Of a DNA stretch of 21,176 nt, positions 17,701 to 21,176 are shown one piece after another. How positions within the stretch are numbered: the stretch's first letter is position 1; every line of letters starts with the position of its first letter. The position numbers and the translations under genes were made by a program. The notes under the pieces were generated by a model. That model searched no databases and was not told the origin of the DNA. It worked only from the letters and a program-made list of their open reading frames with translations. This DNA comes from JAABYT01 sp041581935 (GTDB lineage Bacteria; Pseudomonadota; Gammaproteobacteria; HK1): assembly GCA_041581935.1 (NCBI GenBank), contig JBFICP010000022.1, positions 1-21,176 of the forward strand, given 5' to 3'.

Positions 17701-17972
17701 CGGTGCGGGCAGCGGTGGAAGTGCGGCTGCGCCCCATCGCCATGTCGAGCATCACCACCATCTGCGGGCTCTCGCCGCTGGTGTTCATTCCGGGCGCGGG
17801 CACCGAGCTTTACCGCGGCCTCGGCGCCATCGTGCTCTTCGGCGTTGCCGGCGCGACCATCGTGACTCTCACCTTCCTGCCCGCGCTGACGGTGTTCGTA
17901 TTGCGAATCCGCGAGCGACGGGTAACCACCCCGGGGACCGCGACCGAACCCGCCCACGCCCCGGGCGACTAA
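14796..17972 (+). CDS. RND-family efflux permease
   Basis: This 1058-residue inner-membrane, proton-driven exporter has the standard layout. After the N-terminal helix comes a large periplasmic loop, a bundle of helices near residues 335-480, a second periplasmic loop, and the last helices. Conserved pieces include IPVQMIPDLEV, WPGATPQDVEKEV, FVPGAG-like VFIPGAGTELYRGLGA and NNPILIVDQSVYN. In helix 4 the proton-relay pair that is Asp-Asp in AcrB reads Asp404-Asn405 (GMTLDNTIVVLES). In helix 10 the position of AcrB Lys940 is Asn946. The coupling residues therefore differ from AcrB, though the Asn at 946 is common in other RND groups. It is co-transcribed with the adaptor; no outer-membrane factor gene is nearby. 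The substrate is unknown. Confidence 0.93.
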   Translation: MFEAILKRGMLLTITVLVVCVLGIVAVLRIPVQMIPDLEVRTVTIRTAWPGATPQDVEKEVLIEQEEHLRNVPNLQRMVSTAETGAARIQLEFPFGVDINETLIRVNNALSQVSAYPVTVREPRIYATSFSANSFMYFRVAPLPGNPRGVDMDMIRDYVEDHVRTRMERVPGVSEVGVWGGAERQVQIRVDAARLAERNITLGQVRSAIRARNRDVSGGDIESGKRRYLLRTVGRFDSVESLEDLVLSRRGDAITRLGDIADVRLDHYEIQSKSYVNGNPVLSLSVRRETGANVIAIKKAMLPVMDDINREVLEPAGMQLTLNADDVGYVQESIANVWTNLGIGAVFATLVMFLFLRSVKTTMLGIMGIPICTVAAFIGLVLAGRTVNVISLAGVAFAIGMTLDNTIVVLESIALERRRGLARFAAALAGVKRVWPAVLASTLTTVLVFAPVLFIVEEAGQLYSDIAIAISASILASMLIAITVVPTASARLLPVSTGVAAEDGPLRRSALAAIGWLMAGPTRRFVVIAATVAASLLVIVYLTPPAEYLPEGEEPKIFATMSPPPGYNLEEMSSIAEEVERHFLPYVNDDPARFHAGESAVPAIKYFYLRVEPDRVRVIAEAMEPRDIDPLMDAITDKYREFAGMRAFATRGSIITSNDGGTRAINLDISGPRLDDIYATTLAAYREAEQLFDRPRLRADPATLSLAQPLVEVRPRWVRAAELGIDAEELGFTVAALTDGAYVDEFFLDDEKIDVYLYGAPGNVRDLEDIGQLPVYTPQGTVLPLSAIADVVETVDTDKVRRVDGRRTVTLSIIPPRTVALETGVAMVQQELLPTLRSQGAIPAGVSIDITGANDQLNATREALTGNYAVAVLLIYLLLVAVFSHWGYPLVIMTTIPLGIACGLVGLWLLNLVGAALPVIGIPAVHQPFDMISMLGFLILMGVVVNNPILIVDQSVYNARNEGMGALDAVRAAVEVRLRPIAMSSITTICGLSPLVFIPGAGTELYRGLGAIVLFGVAGATIVTLTFLPALTVFVLRIRERRVTTPGTATEPAHAPGD

Positions 17973-17981
17973 TCCCCGGGG
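17959..17981 (+). terminator. Possible terminator hairpin spanning the RND stop codon
   Basis: CCCCGGG (17959-17965) pairs with CCCGGGG (17975-17981) across a 9-base loop that contains the TAA stop. The stem is strong, but only two T residues follow, so it is at best a weak intrinsic terminator. It directly precedes the tRNA promoter. Confidence 0.35.
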
Positions 17982-18009
17982 TTGCCTGAGCGCCTCGTTG
18001 CGCTATCAT
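17982..18009 (+). promoter_or_regulatory. Sigma-70-type promoter of the tRNA-Lys gene
   Basis: TTGCCT (17982-17987) and TATCAT (18004-18009) are separated by 16 bases and lie 31 bases before the mature tRNA 5' end. This spacing suits transcription of a short 5' leader. A G/C-rich stretch follows the -10 box, as in stringently controlled stable-RNA promoters; that regulation is inference. Confidence 0.55.
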
Positions 18010-18040
18010 CTCGCCCCTTCTCCCGCGGAATCCCGCATGT

Positions 18041-18116
18041 GGGCCGTTAGCTCAGTTGGTAGAGCATCTGACTTTTAATCAGGTGGTCGCAGGTTCGATT
18101 CCTGCACGGCCCACCA
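18041..18116 (+). tRNA. tRNA-Lys (anticodon TTT), CCA encoded
   Basis: The 76 bases fold as a complete cloverleaf. The acceptor stem GGGCCGT pairs with ACGGCCC, and the D-stem is GCTC/GAGC. The anticodon stem has loop CTTTTAA with anticodon TTT. The T-arm GCAGG/CCTGC carries the TTCGATT loop, and a genomically encoded CCA ends it. It reads AAA/AAG lysine codons. The change in base composition immediately after it suggests its 3' end served as an island integration site. Confidence 0.97.
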
Positions 18117-18461
18117 GAAAAACAATCATTTACGAACGATGGGTCGAATTTCGGAAGAACTAGGTAACGGGTAGGTAACAATTTGAGCGCCCCCGCTGGT
18201 CGGAGCTAGCACAAGTTACGTCCATTCTCGGAATAACCAAGTTTGACCCGAAGCGGTCCCACACCTATATCTTTCCGCTGCAGTAGATGGGCGACTCAAA
18301 CCCGGCGCGACCGCCTCATGTTCTGCTTGCGGCGGTTCTCATACCGCCCCGGAGCCTCAACCGGGGGAAACATTTCATCGAAACCATTTTTTGAAGCTGC
18401 GCCCCATCGTCTCGATTAGGTTAGCCACACGCAAGGTTGACTGGGATGTTTCGTGGATACG
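18117..18461. other. Non-coding region after tRNA-Lys; probable island junction
   Basis: No convincing gene is seen in these 345 bases. An 8-base direct repeat, TAGGTAAC, occurs at 18161-18168 and 18172-18179, an 11-base period that resembles integrase arm-site spacing. On the minus strand, around 18300-18400, a short open stretch encodes a basic-tailed peptide (GFDEMFPPVEAPGRYENRR, then KQNMRRSRRV and stop). A separate ATG-initiated frame just upstream (MGRSFKKWF) would join it through a one-base frameshift. This could be a gene remnant or chance. No copy of the tRNA 3' end was found further right in the window. Confidence 0.4.
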
Positions 18462-19133
18462 CTACTTCAGTCGGACCGTAGTATCACCGCTTTCTTTGAT
18501 GTAACGCGCGTCCACCTCGCCACCATTGTGCTCATAGACATGGCGTCTCAAGAACATGCAAGTAATAAACTCTACGTCATCGACTTCTAGGTGTTCTAAG
18601 AGGTCAATATCGAATGCCGCTTGTAGTAATTCTGCACGTGGCTCAAGATTGTGAAATAACGCCCTCTCAAGCTCTGTTTTCCGTTTGGTGCGCATAGGGA
18701 CTCGCGCTGCCAGCTGTTTCGCAAGCTGCCTGGCAAAGCTGTCGAACGCAGATACCATATCGCTAAGTGCGCCCTCGTAGGACTCTTCGGCGATACGTTC
18801 CCGCGCCGCGACTAAGTCGGCCTCAAGCTCCTGAAGGCCGTTGTGGGTGCCGCAAAGCGAGCAATATCCATATCGTCCCAGTATGTCGTTTCCCCCACGA
18901 CAGGCGCCGCAGTCGAAGTGTTTCTGTTGTCGCTGCTCTGCAAAGTAAAACTCCGGCTTCTTTTCCTCCGAAACTGCGTTGGCAATCGCATCCATGTCGA
19001 TGGTTGACTCGCCGACGAAGTCACTATGTATGATTTCTTCGAAGCGTTGGCAGCAGGATTCGACATATCTGCATTGCGCATCTGTGAGGAAGTTGTGTGT
19101 GCCAGCTCTAAGTGCGCAGTATGGGCACGTCAT
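18462..19133 (-). CDS. Zinc-ribbon plus HEPN-like protein, C-terminal piece of a gene split by an amber codon
   Basis: These 223 residues start MTCPYC. Two zinc-binding elements are visible: CPYC at 3-6 (half a ribbon) and a complete ribbon at Cys75/Cys78 and Cys91/Cys94. A helical region follows (GALSDMVSAFDSFARQLAKQ, 121-140). Near the C-terminus is RHVYEH (197-202), which fits the R-x4-H motif of HEPN nucleases, followed by NGGEVDARYI. HEPN proteins often act as RNases in toxin or defence systems; that role here is inference. The same reading frame continues upstream through one TAG (19188-19190) into another open stretch, so this ATG is probably internal to a longer original gene. I see no good ribosome-binding site in front of it. 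The piece is more A/T-rich than the genes left of the tRNA. Confidence 0.65.
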   Translation of the reverse strand: MTCPYCALRAGTHNFLTDAQCRYVESCCQRFEEIIHSDFVGESTIDMDAIANAVSEEKKPEFYFAEQRQQKHFDCGACRGGNDILGRYGYCSLCGTHNGLQELEADLVAARERIAEESYEGALSDMVSAFDSFARQLAKQLAARVPMRTKRKTELERALFHNLEPRAELLQAAFDIDLLEHLEVDDVEFITCMFLRRHVYEHNGGEVDARYIKESGDTTVRLK

Positions 19134-19190
19134 TGGCCATTCCGACGGCGCTCCACTTGAACGCCAATATCCGTTACACCGTAGACACTA
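19134..19190 (-). other. In-frame amber codon and linking segment between the two gene pieces
   Basis: Read on the minus strand, the frame of the upstream piece meets TAG (19188-19190). It then continues without further stops as CLRCNGYWRSSGAPSEWP into the ATG of the downstream piece. The linker supplies the CLRC half of a zinc ribbon whose other half, CPYC, opens the downstream piece. One base change (TAC or TAT to TAG) would explain the break. Confidence 0.75.
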
Positions 19191-19472
19191 ATGGCCGAAC
19201 AAACCTTCACTGTCTGATGCGATGAAGATGGTATATCCTGGCGCTTGTGGCGGCTCTGCCGGTGGATCCGCGAGGCCCCCAATACGCATCGTACAGAGTG
19301 GGTTGCCGACAACGTCTGTGCTGATGCCAAACCAAGCAGCAGGCTTTGGTGCCGAGTGACGGACACCGAACGAAGCCAACCTGTGCCCGCGCGCGTCTGT
19401 TTCTGTGTTAATCGTTATTTGTCCGCCACAATGGGCGATTTCTTGGAACTCGCGGTCTGCCTTTGAAGTCAT
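19188..19472 (-). CDS. N-terminal piece of the amber-interrupted zinc-ribbon/HEPN-like gene
   Basis: This 94-residue piece (starting MTSKADREFQEIAHCGG) ends at the TAG described above, just before the first cysteine of a zinc ribbon. The tail IFIASDSEGLFGH reads naturally into the following CLRC when the stop is ignored. I do not recognise the N-terminal domain. It has a mixed charged and beta-prone composition and no signal peptide. The ATG at 19472 lacks a clear ribbon-like ribosome-binding site, and the frame is open for another 37 codons upstream without an ATG, GTG or TTG. The rejoined product would be about 336 residues. Confidence 0.55.
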   Translation of the reverse strand: MTSKADREFQEIAHCGGQITINTETDARGHRLASFGVRHSAPKPAAWFGISTDVVGNPLCTMRIGGLADPPAEPPQAPGYTIFIASDSEGLFGH

Positions 19473-19876
19473 CGGGTCACTAAGTGTTCTCAGGACATAT
19501 TTGCATGATGTTGAAATCGTACCATCGCCACGACCGCTGAGGATTCTCGGCGATGGCCTGTTAAGGAAATTCGACCTAGACCGCTAACCATACGATTTTG
19601 GCCGATTCCCGTCTTATGCACGGCAGCATCATGGTGTGCCGCCGGGAGACTCCGCTGAACGGCAGATACCGACCCGATTCGGACGTTCAATTCGATTCTC
19701 GCTCGAAAATCGGCACCGATGAAAGCAGTCCTTCTGCGTGAATGAGACAACACAGCCGCGAACAAGATCGAAGCGAGCTGGCCGTCGACTGCAGAATCAC
19801 ATTTTGAGATTGCTTGATTCAAAAAAAGGTCGATAGAGTAGTAGCCGTCAGCAACAAGCGAGAATCTCCTGGACCA
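19473..19876. other. Region without a confident gene
   Basis: These 404 bases separate the split zinc-ribbon gene from the methyltransferase. The minus-strand frame of the split gene is open back to a TAG at 19584-19586, and the 37 codons look protein-like near the gene (for example ISTSCKYVLRTLSDP). An open minus-strand frame at 19490-19822 has no recognisable domain, biased composition and no ribosome-binding site, so I do not call it. Confidence 0.35.
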
Positions 19877-20821
19877 TCATTTATCTCTGCGCTTAGGTAT
19901 CAAAAGATAGTCTCGGTGCTGTGTAGCTCGGAGCATCTGTCGCTTTTCGACGCCGCCCGGAGTAATGTTAAAAAACTCATAGTTCTTGTTCAGGACCGCG
20001 AGTGAGTTCAAGTCATCTTCGTATATGTCCAACACTTCAAGAACGATGTCTGGCCACCGCCGTCTTATTAGAACGTCCAGACCTTCTAACACCAATTTCT
20101 CAGACCCTTCCACATCTACTTTCAAGAGGAGGCGATTGCATTCGCCGAGCAAATCCAAGATTTTCTCTCCGGACATACAGATAACAACACTCTCATCGAT
20201 TTCGGATGAAAAAATCGCCGCGAATTCTTTTGATAAACTTCCGTTCGTTAAATGACCTTTTGGCTCATGAAATGCTACAAATCCATTAACCTTGCCTACA
20301 GCACAATTGAAGGCGGTCACATTAATTAAATCATTTATCTCAAGATTGCGTCGTAACCTTGAAAAGGCTTCACGAGACGGCTCAAAGCAGAGAACGGTTC
20401 CTTCTGCGTTGATTTTCTGAAGGTGTTTGCCAAAAAAAACTGAGTACACACCAACATTTGCACCTATCTCGACTATAGAGTCATACAAGTTCATTCGTGC
20501 AGAAAGTACTTCGAACACCTCCTGCTCGTAGTCGAGAGACATCGAGAAGAGTGCGCGGAAATCGAATTCACCAGGATGAGGAATGAGATTCAGTTTTACA
20601 TCATCACACACTTCTACCTCTCTCGGGCCAAATGAAACATTCGGCCATCGACACGACGAGATGTTGTTTATCAAGTTGACTTTCAATCGAAATGGCGGGG
20701 TGCTTCTCAAAAATAAGCCAATCATGGTCAAATACAGCCTTGAGCTAAAGCGTGTGAGCGATAGCAGCCGGTGGATCCGATGTCCGATTGCACTCATGAA
20801 TGGATGCTTTGCTGAAGTCAT
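19877..20821 (-). CDS. FkbM-family SAM-dependent methyltransferase
   Basis: This 314-residue protein has the FkbM-type methyltransferase domain in its C-terminal two thirds. The SAM-binding motif is EIGANVGVYSVFF (EIGANVG at 118-124), followed by LCFEPSREAFSRLRRNL. The signature KVDVEGSEKLVLEGL begins at about 234 and LEVLDIYEDDL follows. Relatives methylate hydroxyl or carboxyl groups of sugars and natural products and are common in surface-polysaccharide clusters and islands. The actual acceptor is unknown. ATG 20821 is chosen; a TTG at 20842 and an ATG at 20797 are alternatives, none with a strong ribosome-binding site. The gene is clearly A/T-rich compared with genes left of the tRNA, indicating recent acquisition. 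Confidence 0.85.
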   Translation of the reverse strand: MTSAKHPFMSAIGHRIHRLLSLTRFSSRLYLTMIGLFLRSTPPFRLKVNLINNISSCRWPNVSFGPREVEVCDDVKLNLIPHPGEFDFRALFSMSLDYEQEVFEVLSARMNLYDSIVEIGANVGVYSVFFGKHLQKINAEGTVLCFEPSREAFSRLRRNLEINDLINVTAFNCAVGKVNGFVAFHEPKGHLTNGSLSKEFAAIFSSEIDESVVICMSGEKILDLLGECNRLLLKVDVEGSEKLVLEGLDVLIRRRWPDIVLEVLDIYEDDLNSLAVLNKNYEFFNITPGGVEKRQMLRATQHRDYLLIPKRRDK

Positions 20822-21061
20822 AGGAGTCGGTTTGTCGAACAACCAAGGTTAACGGCAGACTGGCAAAGCGGCGAGTTCGCCGTCGGCTGGAGAGCGTGTG
20901 TTTATTTACAACTTAGTATCAAAGCTCTGCTAAGGCGACCTTTATAGGCGGCCTCATGTTGAGCTGATTTTGCGGAAACACAGCGGCATGCCGCCTACCA
21001 CCACCTGGTGTCTGGGGTCAATTGTACAATTCGCCGGCGCGAATGTCCGGAATTGGCTGCG
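20822..21061. other. A/T-rich gap upstream of the methyltransferase and left of the IS end
   Basis: No gene is seen. It contains a short inverted repeat (CGGCGA/TCGCCG, 20869-20882), a CACCA/TGGTG inverted repeat near 21001-21010 and a perfect 12-base palindrome AATTGTACAATT (21020-21031). Promoter elements for the minus-strand methyltransferase must lie in the left part, but none is clear. Confidence 0.35.
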
Positions 21062-21176
21062 GACTCAATCGGTCGATGCAACATCTAATCTCTGGGTATA
21101 GAGAGGGGGATGTTGGATATGAAGTACCGGACGAGGATCTACTACACCGAATTTGACAAGGCATTGATGTGGGAAC
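21062..21176 (+). mobile_element. Left end of an IS30-type insertion sequence, cut by window edge
   Basis: The transposase start at 21119 is preceded by about 57 bases (from GACTCAATCGGTCGATGC) that I remember as typical of IS30-family ends. The exact terminal inverted repeat cannot be fixed because the other end lies outside the window. The call depends mainly on the transposase N-terminus. Confidence 0.5.
21119..21176 (+). CDS. IS30-type transposase, N-terminal fragment at window edge
   Basis: Only 19 codons are visible, reading MKYRTRIYYTEFDKALMWE. This matches the remembered opening of IS30-family transposases (MKYRTRxYYTxxxKxxMW), which cut and join DNA with a C-terminal DDE domain outside the window. 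A GGGGGA ribosome-binding site lies 8 bases before this ATG. An ATG three codons upstream (21110) is an alternative start. Confidence 0.65.
   Translation, partial: MKYRTRIYYTEFDKALMWE

Noticed and set aside
19130..19366. 78-codon minus-strand frame overlapping the zinc-ribbon gene by ATGA
   Set aside because: The ATGA overlap looks operon-like, but the other frame carries the coherent zinc-ribbon sequence across the same bases, so this one is a shadow.
19490..19822. 110-codon minus-strand frame as a gene
   Set aside because: It has no recognisable domain, no ribosome-binding site and a composition unlike neighbouring genes.
1..21176. CRISPR array
   Set aside because: No regularly spaced repeat-spacer pattern was seen anywhere in the window.

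Overview
The window looks like a chromosomal segment of a G+C-rich proteobacterium, most likely a gammaproteobacterium. That assignment rests on strong G/C third-position bias, a bacterial tRNA-Lys, a bifunctional glutathionylspermidine synthetase/amidase, a three-gene pyruvate-dehydrogenase-type operon and an MFP/RND exporter pair. I could not run a database search, so all families are named from motifs and remembered homologues.

Layout. Bases 1-1505 (+) hold the 3' part of a carnitinyl-CoA dehydratase-like crotonase and an EamA/DMT transporter. Bases 1468-4705 (-) are an E1alpha-E1beta-E2 operon of a 2-oxoacid (probably pyruvate) dehydrogenase; no E3 is present. Bases 4842-13095 form the most interesting block. 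It contains a secreted retropepsin-like protease (-), divergent from a D-Ala-D-Ala-ligase-like ATP-grasp enzyme (+). It also contains a tight minus-strand operon encoding DUF502, DUF2062, a divergent ATP-grasp-like protein and a CocE-type hydrolase, divergent from glutathionylspermidine synthetase/amidase (+). Three known or probable ATP-grasp ligases therefore sit beside three amide, peptide or ester hydrolases. Bases 13162-13536 are half an EamA transporter gene, and 13697-17972 encode an MFP/RND efflux pair.

A tRNA-Lys(TTT) gene at 18041-18116 marks an abrupt change. Everything after it is visibly richer in A/T and looks acquired: a zinc-ribbon/HEPN-like gene broken by one in-frame amber codon, an FkbM-type methyltransferase, stretches with no convincing gene, and at the right edge the first codons of an IS30-type transposase. 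This is the architecture of a genomic island at a tRNA 3' end, although no integrase gene or second attachment site lies inside the window.

How the genes may work together: PdhA, PdhB and PdhC are complex subunits that would need an E3 from elsewhere. The MFP and RND proteins would form an exporter with an outer-membrane factor from elsewhere. The ligase/hydrolase block suggests making and trimming of amide-linked metabolites or peptides, possibly linked to glutathione and polyamine chemistry. That link is inferred from gene neighbourhood only.
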